DNA of 63,466 nt from CAYTLW01 sp964438735 (GCA_964438735.1 CAYTLW010000034.1:1-63466); one strand, 5' to 3'. Numbered from the stretch's first letter, positions 17,618-26,422 are shown. The notes: generated from the sequence alone by a model not told the origin. Translations and numbers: made by a program.

Positions 17618-19771
17618 CTACAGGTCGACCACTTTCAGCGGTTTGCCGGAAAACGCGCTGCCGTCGCCGACGGAACCGGCCACGTTGAGCCCCCAGCACC
17701 AGACAGAACCGTCGGCGCGGATGGCGCATTGATGCCCGCCACCGGCGTCGGCGCTGGTCATGTCGGCCAGCTCGGGCACCGGCGTCGGAATCGCCGAGTC
17801 CTCGAGCGTTCCGTTGCCCAACTGACCGTAGGTATTGTCGCCCCAACAGCTCATCTTGCCGCCAGCGAGCAGCGCGCAGGCATGCCAGGCGCCAGCCGTC
17901 ACCTGCACGGCACCTGATACCCCGGCGACCTGGCCGGGGGGCACCCGGTTGGTGCCCGCGACACCGCCGAGTTGACCGTCGCCGTTGAATCCCCAGCACC
18001 ACACGTCGCCCGCCTGGCTGACCGCGCAGGTGTGGTGGGTGGAGGCGCTGATGGCTTTGGCCGGCGGCACGCCTGAGACCTCCACCAGCGCGCCCGGCTT
18101 GACAGAGCCGGGTTTGCGGCCCAGTTCTCCGCTGCCATCCATTCCCCAACAATGCACCGAACCGTCGCCCAGGAGCGCGCAGCTATGCCCGTCGCCAAGC
18201 GCCAGGGCCACGGCGCCCGAGATCCCGGCGACCTGGATGGGCGCCGGCGAATCGGCCGTGTCGGCGCTGCCCAACTGGCCGGCGTCGCCCGCGCCCCAAC
18301 ACCAGACCTCGCCCGAACCGGTGATGGCGCAGCTATGTTCGCCGCCCGCGGCGATACCCACGGCACCGCCCAGCTTCACTACAGGTCCGGCGGCGTTCTG
18401 GCTGCCGCCGAGGGCGCCGCTACCCAACTGGCCCCGCTTGTTGGCGCCCCGGCAGCGCACGCCACCGTCGTCCATGACGGCGCAGACATGGTGTTCACCC
18501 GCGGCGACTGAGACGGCGCCCCCCAGCTCCGGCCGCAAGACTGGGACATGATCGCCGTGGCCCCAACACCAGACCTTGCCGCCGCCGATGGCGCACGCCT
18601 GCGAGCCGCCGGCGCTGATGGACTTGGCGAACTCGATGCCGACCGTGCGGGACGGCTTGCGCACTGGATCCTGGCCGAAAGTGCCCTGCCCCAATCGACC
18701 GTCCACGTTGGACCCCCAGCACAGCACGTGGTCGCCCCGGCTGGCGCAGGCGTGGTGGTCACCAGCGACGATGGCCTCCACATCATCCAAGCCCGTGACC
18801 AGCACCGGCTCCAGCCGATTGACAGCGCTGCCATCGCCCAACTGCCCCCAGTTGTTGCGGCCCCAACACCAGACCCGTCCATCGCTGTTCAAGGCGCACA
18901 TCCAACCCGCCCCGCCGACGATCTGCCGCACGTAGTCCAGGGTCTTCACCGCTTTGGCGGATGTTCTGGTCGTCGTCGTGCCATCGCCGAGCTGGCCGAA
19001 ATGATTCGCTCCCCAGCACCAGACCCGGCCACTGCCGTCCACCGCGCAGTGACTTCCCGCCGAAGATGCAGCCGACCGGGCGGCCTCGATACCGGCCACC
19101 TCGATCGCAGCCTTCGCGTGGTCCAGATGGTCGCTATTCCAGCACCAGAGCGCTCCGGACGTGTCCACCCCGCAGTGGCCGCCGACCAGGCGGTCGAGCG
19201 CCGGCACAGCCGCCAATGCCTCGGGCAGCCAAGCGTTGTCATCGAATGTGTCCCCCGAAGCGGCCAGGTCGCCGCCCCAACAGCGCAGACCGCCGGCCTT
19301 GACAAGGGCGCATGTGGACGTGCCAGCAGCGGCGATGTCGACCGCGCCGGTCACGCCCGCGACGTCCACCGGCAAGGCGCTGCCCTTGATCTCACCGTCG
19401 CCCAGCTGACCCTCATGGTTGCGACCCCAGCAGCGCACTTTGCCGCCACCGATCAGCGCACAGACATGGTCCGCGCCCGTCGCGATCGCCTTGGCCTTCG
19501 ACAGGCCGACGATGGCAGCTGGACGGGCCATATCAGCGGTTTTGGCGTTGCCGATCTGGCCGTGCTCTCCGCCCCCCCAACAGCGCACAGAACCGGCGCC
19601 GCCGAGCGCGCAGGTGGTGCCCCCCCCGGCGGAGATGGCCCAGGCCGCGCCCGCGTCATCCTTGGTTTCGTCGGCCCCGCATGCGCACAACGTGACGATA
19701 ACGAGCCCCACGACCCCCGGCTGGAGCATGCCGAGGCGCGCTGGCGAACGGGTTGCATGGCTGTTGTTCAT
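17618..19771 (-). CDS. RCC1-repeat lipoprotein, predicted double seven-bladed propeller
   Basis: A 717-residue exported protein made almost entirely of RCC1-type repeats. The lipobox is VTLCAC (Cys about 31). I count 14 repeats marked by CWG or a close variant (CWN, CRG), each about 48 residues, which fits two seven-bladed beta propellers. In nearly every repeat a second Cys precedes this motif by 10-11 residues (pattern HxCAL...GxVxCWG), giving about 28 paired cysteines that probably form one disulfide per blade. Such proteins are common and often multicopy in myxobacteria. Their function is not established; ligand or surface binding is likely. The gene converges on the chemosensory operon with only 12 bases between stops and is divergent from the acylase gene. 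Confidence 0.9.
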   Translation of the reverse strand: MNNSHATRSPARLGMLQPGVVGLVIVTLCACGADETKDDAGAAWAISAGGGTTCALGGAGSVRCWGGGEHGQIGNAKTADMARPAAIVGLSKAKAIATGADHVCALIGGGKVRCWGRNHEGQLGDGEIKGSALPVDVAGVTGAVDIAAAGTSTCALVKAGGLRCWGGDLAASGDTFDDNAWLPEALAAVPALDRLVGGHCGVDTSGALWCWNSDHLDHAKAAIEVAGIEAARSAASSAGSHCAVDGSGRVWCWGANHFGQLGDGTTTTRTSAKAVKTLDYVRQIVGGAGWMCALNSDGRVWCWGRNNWGQLGDGSAVNRLEPVLVTGLDDVEAIVAGDHHACASRGDHVLCWGSNVDGRLGQGTFGQDPVRKPSRTVGIEFAKSISAGGSQACAIGGGKVWCWGHGDHVPVLRPELGGAVSVAAGEHHVCAVMDDGGVRCRGANKRGQLGSGALGGSQNAAGPVVKLGGAVGIAAGGEHSCAITGSGEVWCWGAGDAGQLGSADTADSPAPIQVAGISGAVALALGDGHSCALLGDGSVHCWGMDGSGELGRKPGSVKPGALVEVSGVPPAKAISASTHHTCAVSQAGDVWCWGFNGDGQLGGVAGTNRVPPGQVAGVSGAVQVTAGAWHACALLAGGKMSCWGDNTYGQLGNGTLEDSAIPTPVPELADMTSADAGGGHQCAIRADGSVWCWGLNVAGSVGDGSAFSGKPLKVVDL

Positions 19772-19875
19772 CGCGGACCTCCCGGGACGGGCAAGGCGAT
19801 CCGCTGGACGCCCTGGGCATCATGATAGCCATCGAGGGCCACGTGGACAATGTGAAGCAGCCGGTTTTCGGAGGG

Positions 19876-19905
19876 TTGAGATGCGTGCTCCCAATGGCAT
19901 ACCAT
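19876..19905 (+). promoter_or_regulatory. Candidate promoter for the acylase gene
   Basis: TTGAGA (19876-19881) and TACCAT (19900-19905) are 18 bases apart, in the divergent intergenic region. The start codon lies 30 bases downstream, behind GGAGAG. This is a reasonable sigma-70-like match, not verified. Confidence 0.3.
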
Positions 19906-19935
19906 GCGCCACCCGCGCACCACGGAGAGACAGCA

Positions 19936-22446
19936 ATGCATCGATCGCGAACCTGGACATGTCGCCGAGTGACGGCCGCCCCGCTGCTGGGGGCCTTGCT
20001 CTGCACGGTCGCCTGGTTGCCCGGTTGCGGGGGCGAGGCGGAAGAAGATGAGCCAAAGTGGGAGGCCTCGATTCGCTGGACCACCCACGGCATTCCCCAC
20101 ATCGACGGGGCGACCCTGCCCGACGTCATCTTCGGTCAGGGCTACGCCTACGCGAAGCTCAACGCCTGCACGCTGGCCGATCAGATCGTCAAGGTGAACA
20201 GCCAGCGGGCTCGATGGTTCGGTCCCGGAACGGAAGATGCACACATCACGAGCGACTTCACCTACCGCGCCCTGGGTGTGCGGACTTGGGCCGAAAAGGC
20301 CTGGAAGAAGGGCCTCAGCGATGAAGCGCGGTCGGTGATCAACGCGTATTCGGCCGGCTTCAACCACTATGTGAGCACCGTCGGCAAGGGTGGACTGCCG
20401 GCGCGTTGCAAGGACGCCGCTTGGGTGCAGCCCATCGAGGCCGTGGACCTGCTGACCTACTACGCCTGGCTGAGCATCAACGCCAGCGCCGGCTTCCCGC
20501 TGCTGGCCGACTTGATCGGCACGACGGACGGTCCGCCCACCGACACCGCCAACGCCACCCTGCCCCCCCGCCAGCGACGCCTGGCCTGGTTGGACGCCTG
20601 GCCCGCGGCCGTCGAGAGCGCCCTGCGCCTGGCGCCACATGTGAACAGCCGCCATGCCCTGGGCAGCAACGGCTGGGCCATCGGCAAGGAGCGCAGCGCC
20701 ACAGGACGCGGCATGGTGGTGGCCAATCCGCACTTCCCGTGGTTTGGCGAGCTGCGCATGTTCGAGAGCCACCTGCGTACCGCCGATGGCTTCGAGGCCA
20801 GCGGTGCAGCGCTGCACGGCGTGCCCGGTGTGCTGATCGGCTTCAGCCGCAAGCTGGCCTGGACCGCCACCGTGTCGAAGTCGGTGAAGTTCATCGCCTA
20901 CGAGTTGAAGTTGAAGCCCGGCGACCCGATGACCTACCTGGTCGATGGCAACGAGCATGGCATCACCGCCCGCGACGAGGTCATCGAAGTTCTGGAAGAC
21001 GATGGCAGCATCACCAAGCGGACCCGGACCTTCTATCGCAGCGAACTGGGCCCGATTCTGGAGGTCGGACCGCTCGGACCCATGGGCGCCTGGACGAAAG
21101 AGCGGGTCTTCACCATGCGCGATGCCAACGCCAACAACCTGAAGCTGATCGACCACTTCCTCAGCATGTCCCGGGCCGGCAGTGTGGCGGAGGCCAAGAA
21201 GGTCTTCCAGGAGCAGCAGGGCAATCCGTGGACCAACACCATGATCGCCGACAGCGAGGGCAAGGTGCTGTACAGCGAGTCGAACAGCGTGCCGAATCTG
21301 TCCAAGGAGGCCCTGGACAACCACACCAAGGCGGTCAAGAAGGGCGGCCTGGCGGCCATCATCTGGCAGTTCGGCTTCTACCTGATGGACGGCTCCACCT
21401 CGAAGAATGACTGGCTGGAGGAACCGGGTTCGAGGGAGCCTGGCCTGGTGCCATGGAGCAAGACGCCGCACCTTGAACGCGACGACTACGTGGCAAACGC
21501 CAACCAGAGCCACTGGCTGACCAACGCCAATGCACCGCTCGAGGGCTATCCGGCGACATTCGGCAACGAGCGAATGTCTCGCAGCCTCCGCACACGTATG
21601 GGCCTGAAGATGCTCGAGGAGAAGGTCGACGGTGGCGCCTCAGGCAGCGATGGCAAGTTCACCCTGGAGGAGCTGGCCGCGGTCCCATTCAACAACCGCA
21701 CGTTGAGCGCGGAGTTGTTGATGGACGGTGTAGTCGACCTCTGCGGCGCCGCGACGTCGGTGAATGTCAGCGGCGACGTGGTCGACATCCAGCCGGCATG
21801 CGCCGTGTTGAAGGCCTGGGATCGCACGCTCGGCCCGAACAGCAAGGGCGCCGTGTTGTGGCGCGAGGTGGCCGAGGGCCTCTCTGGCATCTCCACCTCA
21901 AAGGCGTTGTACGCCACCCCATTCAGCCTGAAGGATCCCGCCCACACCCCGCGCGACCTGGCCAAGAACGCAACCAAGAAGCTGGGGACGGCGCTGGCCA
22001 AGGCGGTCTCGCGTCTGGCGGAGGCGAAGATCCCCATCGACGGCACGATGGGTCAGTGGCAGTTCACCCGCATCGGCGACAAGAAGTACCCCGTACACGG
22101 CGGCTTCGGCGGCTTCGGCGCGTTCAACGTGATGGGCTGGCAAGGGGGTCGCAATTCCACCATCTGGCCGGACTTCGAGGTCACATCCAAGGTAGGTGGC
22201 ACCGAGTTGACCGAGGAGGGGTACCCCATCAACTACGGCAGCTCGTTCGTCATGGCCCTGGCGTTCACCGATAAGGGCCCCAAAGCGAGGGCGTTGTTGA
22301 CCTACTCGCAGTCCGCCGAGCCGGACTCCAAGTGGTCGGCCGACCAGACGGCGCTGCTGGGCAAGGCGAAACTCCGCGCGGTACTCTTCGAGGACGCCGA
22401 GATCGAGGCCGATCCCAACCTGGTGGTCGAAGAGGTGAGTTTGTAG
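19936..22446 (+). CDS. Penicillin acylase-family N-terminal nucleophile hydrolase (lipoprotein)
   Basis: An 836-residue amidohydrolase of the penicillin G acylase/AHL acylase family. It has a lipoprotein signal (VAWLPGCGG). The precursor should cleave itself between Gly243 and Ser244 (HALGSNGWAIG), freeing the N-terminal Ser nucleophile and giving an alpha chain of about 215 and a beta chain of about 593 residues. Sizes agree with PvdQ-type acylases. VVANPHFPW after the nucleophile and GGFGGFGAFNVMGWQGG near the end are family-like. Substrates of relatives are acyl-homoserine lactones, beta-lactams or cyclic lipopeptides; the sequence alone does not decide. The ATG at 19936 has a GGAGAG ribosome binding site, and the upstream extension is not signal-like. 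Confidence 0.92.
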   Translation: MHRSRTWTCRRVTAAPLLGALLCTVAWLPGCGGEAEEDEPKWEASIRWTTHGIPHIDGATLPDVIFGQGYAYAKLNACTLADQIVKVNSQRARWFGPGTEDAHITSDFTYRALGVRTWAEKAWKKGLSDEARSVINAYSAGFNHYVSTVGKGGLPARCKDAAWVQPIEAVDLLTYYAWLSINASAGFPLLADLIGTTDGPPTDTANATLPPRQRRLAWLDAWPAAVESALRLAPHVNSRHALGSNGWAIGKERSATGRGMVVANPHFPWFGELRMFESHLRTADGFEASGAALHGVPGVLIGFSRKLAWTATVSKSVKFIAYELKLKPGDPMTYLVDGNEHGITARDEVIEVLEDDGSITKRTRTFYRSELGPILEVGPLGPMGAWTKERVFTMRDANANNLKLIDHFLSMSRAGSVAEAKKVFQEQQGNPWTNTMIADSEGKVLYSESNSVPNLSKEALDNHTKAVKKGGLAAIIWQFGFYLMDGSTSKNDWLEEPGSREPGLVPWSKTPHLERDDYVANANQSHWLTNANAPLEGYPATFGNERMSRSLRTRMGLKMLEEKVDGGASGSDGKFTLEELAAVPFNNRTLSAELLMDGVVDLCGAATSVNVSGDVVDIQPACAVLKAWDRTLGPNSKGAVLWREVAEGLSGISTSKALYATPFSLKDPAHTPRDLAKNATKKLGTALAKAVSRLAEAKIPIDGTMGQWQFTRIGDKKYPVHGGFGGFGAFNVMGWQGGRNSTIWPDFEVTSKVGGTELTEEGYPINYGSSFVMALAFTDKGPKARALLTYSQSAEPDSKWSADQTALLGKAKLRAVLFEDAEIEADPNLVVEEVSL

Positions 22447-22497
22447 GACAACACGCCCGTTCTCGACGCGCGGCCACATGTCGGCCGATGGTGGACG

Positions 22498-23946
22498 ATG
22501 AAGACCTGCCCCCGCTGCAAGCTGCAATACGAGTCGGACGCCGAGTTCTGCCGCGACGACGGGGCCCAACTGCTGCACGATATCGACGACACCCTGGTGG
22601 GCACGGTCCTGGACGCCCGGTATCGCATCGAGAGCGTGATCGGTGAAGGCGGTTGCGGCACGGTCTACCTTGGCCAGCACACCCGCCTGCCCCGCAAAGT
22701 GGCGCTGAAGATCCTCAACGAAGGCGACCGGGCCCGCCCCGAAGAGGTCGCGCGCTTTCGGCAGGAGGTGGCCGCCATCGTGACCGCGGCCCACCCCAAC
22801 ATCGTCGGTATCTACGAACTCGGCGAGCACGCTGAGTTGGGCGTATACGTGGCCATGGAGTACCTGGAGGGCCTCGATCTGCGCGATCGACTGGACCTGG
22901 AAGGCCCCCTGGATGTGCACGAATTCCTGGCCATCAGCGGCGACCTGATGCGCGCCCTGGATGTGGCCCATCGCAAGGGCATCGTGCACCGCGACATCAA
23001 GGCCTCCAATATCTTCCTGGCCCGCGATTCCGAGGGGCCAGTCGGCTTCACAGTGCGGCTGTTGAACTTCGGCATCGCCAAGGTCTTTGCCCCCGAGGCC
23101 GCTCGCCTGCCCGCCCTGGACGTCACCAAGGAGACCTTCGTGGTCGGCACGCCGATGACCATGAGCCCGGAGCAGGCGCGTGGGCTGGACGTGGACGCGC
23201 GCACGGATCTGTACAGCGCCGGCGTGGTGATCTACGAGATGCTGAGCGGCGAACTGCCCTTCGACGCCGACAACTCCGGCGAGCTGATGCTCAAGCATTG
23301 CAACGACCCGCCGCCTCCGCTGGTCGGTCATCCGCGCTCGGCCTGGGTGCCCCCTGAGCTCGATGAACTGGTGCTCAGCCTGCTGGCGAAGTTGCCGCAA
23401 GACCGTCCCCTGAGCGCCCGCCACGTCGATGAAGAGCTGCGAAGCCTGCGCCCACTCCTGCTCGATGCCTGGGTGGGCGCGCACTACCGGCCGGGAGCCG
23501 ACACCGGCAACGATCGACTCAGGAGACGTCCGACGACCCGTCCGGAGGGTGCCGGCGTGGGCAGCGAACAGGTCCTGGTCGTCGACGACGAGCCCGCCAT
23601 TCTGGATCTGGTCCGCCTCGTCCTGGAGCGCGCCGGCTACAGCTGTGCAACGGTCGGACGCGGGCGCGAGGCCGCCTCCATGCTCTCCGGTGATGTGCGC
23701 CCCGAAGCGCTCATCGTCGACCTGATGATGCCGGATATGGACGGCATCCAGCTGATCGATCACGCCCGGGAAGTGGGGTATGCCGGGCCGATCCTGCTCT
23801 TCACGACGGTGCGTTCCGAGGTGCTTCGCGCAGACCTGGAGGCCGACGAAACGGTCATTCTCTGCGACAAGACACAGACTTTGCCGCAGCTGGCCGAGCT
23901 GCTTCAGGGCTTCGGCGTGCTGCCTGCGCAAGACGGCACCAACTGA
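22498..23946 (+). CDS. Ser/Thr kinase-like protein with N-terminal zinc ribbon and C-terminal receiver; NFG replaces DFG
   Basis: The 482-residue protein starts with a small zinc ribbon (Cys4, Cys7, Cys18, ending CRDDG), followed by a Hanks-type kinase domain (about 40-315) and a response-regulator receiver (about 358-475). The glycine loop GEGGCGTVYLG, Lys71 (VALK) and HRDIKASN (Asp166, Asn171) are intact, but the metal-binding DFG Asp is Asn190 (LLNFGIAKV, codon AAC at 23065). Activity may therefore be reduced or lost. The receiver has VVDDEP, a phosphoacceptor Asp in IVDLMMPDMDG, a Thr in LLFTT and a Lys in LCDKTQ, so it looks functional. No membrane helix is seen. A receiver on the end of a kinase links two-component and Ser/Thr signalling. 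It follows the acylase gene after 51 bases. Confidence 0.93.
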   Translation: MKTCPRCKLQYESDAEFCRDDGAQLLHDIDDTLVGTVLDARYRIESVIGEGGCGTVYLGQHTRLPRKVALKILNEGDRARPEEVARFRQEVAAIVTAAHPNIVGIYELGEHAELGVYVAMEYLEGLDLRDRLDLEGPLDVHEFLAISGDLMRALDVAHRKGIVHRDIKASNIFLARDSEGPVGFTVRLLNFGIAKVFAPEAARLPALDVTKETFVVGTPMTMSPEQARGLDVDARTDLYSAGVVIYEMLSGELPFDADNSGELMLKHCNDPPPPLVGHPRSAWVPPELDELVLSLLAKLPQDRPLSARHVDEELRSLRPLLLDAWVGAHYRPGADTGNDRLRRRPTTRPEGAGVGSEQVLVVDDEPAILDLVRLVLERAGYSCATVGRGREAASMLSGDVRPEALIVDLMMPDMDGIQLIDHAREVGYAGPILLFTTVRSEVLRADLEADETVILCDKTQTLPQLAELLQGFGVLPAQDGTN

Positions 23947-24071
23947 ACCGCGTCTCGGCGGGCAACCCGCGAACTCCAGTCGTCTTTGGGCGGCGGCCAT
24001 TGCCCGGATCGACCGGCAGCCCTACCTTGTCGGTGGACGCTGGCCCCCGAGTGCCAGCGTGGAGCGCCGCG

Positions 24072-24398
24072 ATGATCCACATCACCACCGAAGCCGCCAC
24101 GCATATGCGCAAGCTGATCGAAGACAGCGACGAGGCCGACATCAAGGGCATCCGCATCTCGGTCATGGCGGGCGGCTGCTCGGGCTTTTCGTACCAGCTC
24201 GAGTTCGAGTCCGAGCCGGAGTTGGACGATAACGTCTTCGGCGGCGAGCCCCCCGTATTCGTCGACGAGGCGTCCATGGCCTACCTCGCCGGCATGACGC
24301 TGCGCTACGAAGGCGGGTTGAGCGGCGCCGGGTTGAGTTTCGACAACCCCAAGGCGACCAGTACCTGCGGTTGTGGTTCATCGTTTTCGACGAACTGA
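24072..24398 (+). CDS. A-type iron-sulfur carrier protein (HesB/IscA/ErpA family)
   Basis: A 108-residue protein of normal family length. The three ligand cysteines are visible: one in AGGCSGFSYQLEF and two in the C-terminal TCGCGSSF. IHITTEAATHMRKLIE at the start is also typical. It delivers Fe-S clusters to apo-enzymes during assembly in the cytoplasm. The radical SAM enzyme at 47415 is one possible client in general terms. The start ATG is chosen because it matches the family N terminus; 24 upstream in-frame residues look non-coding. No other isc or suf gene is next to it, so it stands alone, as ErpA usually does. Confidence 0.95.
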   Translation: MIHITTEAATHMRKLIEDSDEADIKGIRISVMAGGCSGFSYQLEFESEPELDDNVFGGEPPVFVDEASMAYLAGMTLRYEGGLSGAGLSFDNPKATSTCGCGSSFSTN

Positions 24399-24460
24399 AG
24401 GTCGCGCGGGAACGCGCCATAACCCATCAAGAACGAACAGTTTTCGGGTATTTTGCAGGC

Positions 24461-24482
24461 AAAAGGGCACAAGTGCCCTTTT
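24461..24482. promoter_or_regulatory. Perfect 22-base palindrome in front of the 24492 gene
   Basis: AAAAGGGCAC (24461-24470) and GTGCCCTTTT (24473-24482) form a perfect inverted repeat separated by AA. As RNA it would fold into a 9-bp stem with a CAAG loop, with four A upstream and four T in the stem. It could be an intrinsic terminator for the Fe-S carrier gene, or an operator, or a hairpin that masks the GAGGA ribosome binding site that starts two bases after it. Confidence 0.75.
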
Positions 24483-24491
24483 GAGGAAGTC

Positions 24492-24941
24492 ATGGCCGCC
24501 AATCGCTCCAGCGCCCTGCTCGACCGTCTCTGGCCCCAGGTGAGCGACGATCTCCTGCAGCACATCGCGAGCCGGCCCTGGGTCGGCGACGCGGACAAGC
24601 ACCACGCAGAGCTGCGCGCATTCCGCGAGCGCGGCCTGCCCGACGACGCGTCCGACTGGACGGTGCACCCCTCCGAGGCGCTGGAGATCGTGCGCTGGAG
24701 CCGTCCGGACGATCCCAAGCGAAAGGGCCGCCTGCCCGTCGACGAAGCGCACCTCGCCCGCCTGTTCTCCTGCGCTGTGCTGATTCACGCCGAAGGCCAC
24801 GGTCTTTGGCACCAGAATCCCGAGGCCACCCGCGCGCACCTGCTGGAGAGCGCGCGCTTCTTCAGCCCCGAATACGAAGCAGGGGCCCAGTCGATGTTGG
24901 CCTGGCTGGATTCAGTCGAAGCCGTTGTTGACGACGGCTGA
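24492..24941 (+). CDS. Small cytoplasmic protein of unknown function
   Basis: A 149-residue acidic, mainly helical protein with no signal peptide or membrane segment. I do not recognise the family. Trp is unusually frequent (RLWPQ, RPWVGD, SDWTVH, VRWSRP, GLWHQ, LAWLD), and a His-rich stretch IHAEGHGLWHQ near residue 105 could bind metal. The ATG is preceded by GAGGA at 8 bases and by a perfect palindrome; an in-frame ATG at 24453 would place the palindrome inside the coding region and gives residues (QAKGHKCPFEEV) less like a protein start. It ends 6 bases before the convergent TPR gene. Confidence 0.7.
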   Translation: MAANRSSALLDRLWPQVSDDLLQHIASRPWVGDADKHHAELRAFRERGLPDDASDWTVHPSEALEIVRWSRPDDPKRKGRLPVDEAHLARLFSCAVLIHAEGHGLWHQNPEATRAHLLESARFFSPEYEAGAQSMLAWLDSVEAVVDDG

Positions 24942-24947
24942 ACGCGC

Positions 24948-25910
24948 TCAACTGGGCAGGTCGCCGCGGACCACATCCAGGCGCTCGCGCGCATCGGTGT
25001 GCAACTCGTCGCTGGCTACGGCGCGGCTGTAGAAATCCGCCGCCGCCTCCGCATGACCCGACGCCTCGGCGAAGGTGCCCAGCCGATACAGCGCCTCTGC
25101 GTTCTCCGGGTCGACCTCGAGCGCCTCGTTGAAGCGGTCGAGCGCGCCACCGATGTCGCCAAGTTCGGCCACAAGCGCGCCCACTTCGAGCATCAGCGCG
25201 GCGTTGCCGCCGGCCAGGGCATCCATCAACTCCACGCGACCCATGACCTCGTCGCGGCGATCGGTGCGCAGGAGCAATTCGGTCAGCAGGAACTGCAGCG
25301 ACGTGGCCGACGGATCGGCCTCGACCGCTTTGCGCAACATCTGCTCTGCACGCTCGAGCTGGCCCGATTCGGCCAACAGCATGGCGCCCAGCTCCCAGGC
25401 AGGCTCGTACTCGGGTTCACGCTCGATCAGGTCGACCAGCTGCAGCAGGGGGCCCCGCTGGTCGCCCAGGTCAAAGAGCACCCGAGCCAGGGTGACGTGC
25501 ATCTCGAGCGCGTCCGGCCAGCGGCCGATACCCGCCTCCAGAATCCGGCGCGCCGGTTCCAGCCGGCCCAATTCGGCCAGCGCGCGCGCCCGACAGAGGT
25601 GATTGCGTATCGAGCGGGAACCCATGCCGGCCGCTTTTTCCGCCAGCTGCAGGGCGCCCTCGGCGTCACCACGGGACAGGCGACAGTCGGCCAACCAGTC
25701 CCGGATGCCAAAGAAGCGGCCATCTGCCCGCAGAGCGCGCCAGAAGTGCTGCTCGGCGCGCGCAGGCCGGCCACGGGCGTGCTGGATGCGCCCCAATCCA
25801 AACTGGGCCACCACCGGCTGCTCCCGCACCAGGGCGAGGTAGAAGCGCTCGGCGTCTTCGTAGTGCCCGGCTTCGATCAGGCCGCCATCGGGCTCTCGGG
25901 GGGTGTTCAT
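24948..25910 (-). CDS. TPR-repeat protein
   Basis: A 320-residue protein built of tetratricopeptide-like repeats over almost its whole length. Typical units are HYEDAERFYLALVREQP, ARAEQHFWRALRADG, LERAEQMLRKAVEADPSA, IGGALDRFNEALEVDPEN and HAEAAADFYSRAVASDE. TPR arrays mediate protein-protein contacts. No signal peptide is seen, so it is probably cytoplasmic. The start is the ATG that overlaps the stop of the upstream lipoprotein gene (ATGA). An in-frame start eight codons earlier lies inside that gene. It is the last gene of a three-gene set with the lipoprotein and the DUF4157 protein and may be their assembly or delivery partner, which is inference. Confidence 0.88.
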   Translation of the reverse strand: MNTPREPDGGLIEAGHYEDAERFYLALVREQPVVAQFGLGRIQHARGRPARAEQHFWRALRADGRFFGIRDWLADCRLSRGDAEGALQLAEKAAGMGSRSIRNHLCRARALAELGRLEPARRILEAGIGRWPDALEMHVTLARVLFDLGDQRGPLLQLVDLIEREPEYEPAWELGAMLLAESGQLERAEQMLRKAVEADPSATSLQFLLTELLLRTDRRDEVMGRVELMDALAGGNAALMLEVGALVAELGDIGGALDRFNEALEVDPENAEALYRLGTFAEASGHAEAAADFYSRAVASDELHTDARERLDVVRGDLPS

Positions 25911-26422
25911 GGTGCCTTGCTGGCTGCCTGCCACGCCGTATCGGCGAGGGCCGCCTGCTCTCCATGGGTGGTCTTTGCCAGGGTCAGAAGCTTGTCGACG
26001 ACCGGCTTCAAGACCTCGCTGTTCTGCGCCCCGGCGACCGTGGTCGTGGTCTGCAGGACAAGCTTGCCGCCCAGGCGTCCTTCGATCGAGAAGGAATCAC
26101 CCTCGGGCAGGTGTTTGGGCAGGCCGTTCATCAACGAGGCCCAGACCCCCTGCACCGCCTGCCGGTCCACGGGCTTTTCCGGCTTGGTCGAGGTGACGCC
26201 GGCGATGTTGGTCTCCGCGGCCATGAGGGCCACGCCGGGCATGATCATGGCCTGCAGGCCGACGGTGGTCTTGCCGGACTCGCCCGCTCCGCCGATGCGC
26301 ACTTCCAGGCTTGATTCCTTCGCTACGGCCCCTTCGGTCAGGCTCATGCGTTTGTCTCCACAACCGACTGCCAGCAGCAGCGGCAACAGCGCCAATGCGG
26401 CGCAGCGTCCCAGGCGTGCCAT
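25907..26422 (-). CDS. Small lipoprotein of unknown function
   Basis: A 171-residue protein with a clear lipoprotein signal (LLPLLLAVGCGDK, Cys about 21). The mature part is short and beta-rich (KESSLEVRIGGAGESGKTTVGLQ, FSIEGRLGGKLVLQTTTTVA) with no recognised domain. It starts 6 bases downstream of the DUF4157 gene stop and its own stop overlaps the TPR gene, so the three are very probably one transcript. Because it is so tightly linked to an eCIS-core protein, an immunity or anchoring role is possible, but nothing in the sequence proves it. Confidence 0.78.
   Translation of the reverse strand: MARLGRCAALALLPLLLAVGCGDKRMSLTEGAVAKESSLEVRIGGAGESGKTTVGLQAMIMPGVALMAAETNIAGVTSTKPEKPVDRQAVQGVWASLMNGLPKHLPEGDSFSIEGRLGGKLVLQTTTTVAGAQNSEVLKPVVDKLLTLAKTTHGEQAALADTAWQAASKAP

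Noticed and set aside
17618..19771. A CRISPR array or other DNA repeat array in the RCC1 gene
   Set aside because: The repeats are protein repeats with variable DNA and no regular spacer; no direct repeat of fixed length is seen.
18548..19825. A 425-codon plus-strand frame opposite the RCC1 gene
   Set aside because: It lacks a plausible start and its composition follows the RCC1 repeats read in antisense.
19768..21513. A 581-codon minus-strand frame opposite the acylase
   Set aside because: No recognisable domain; the acylase on the plus strand accounts for the sequence.
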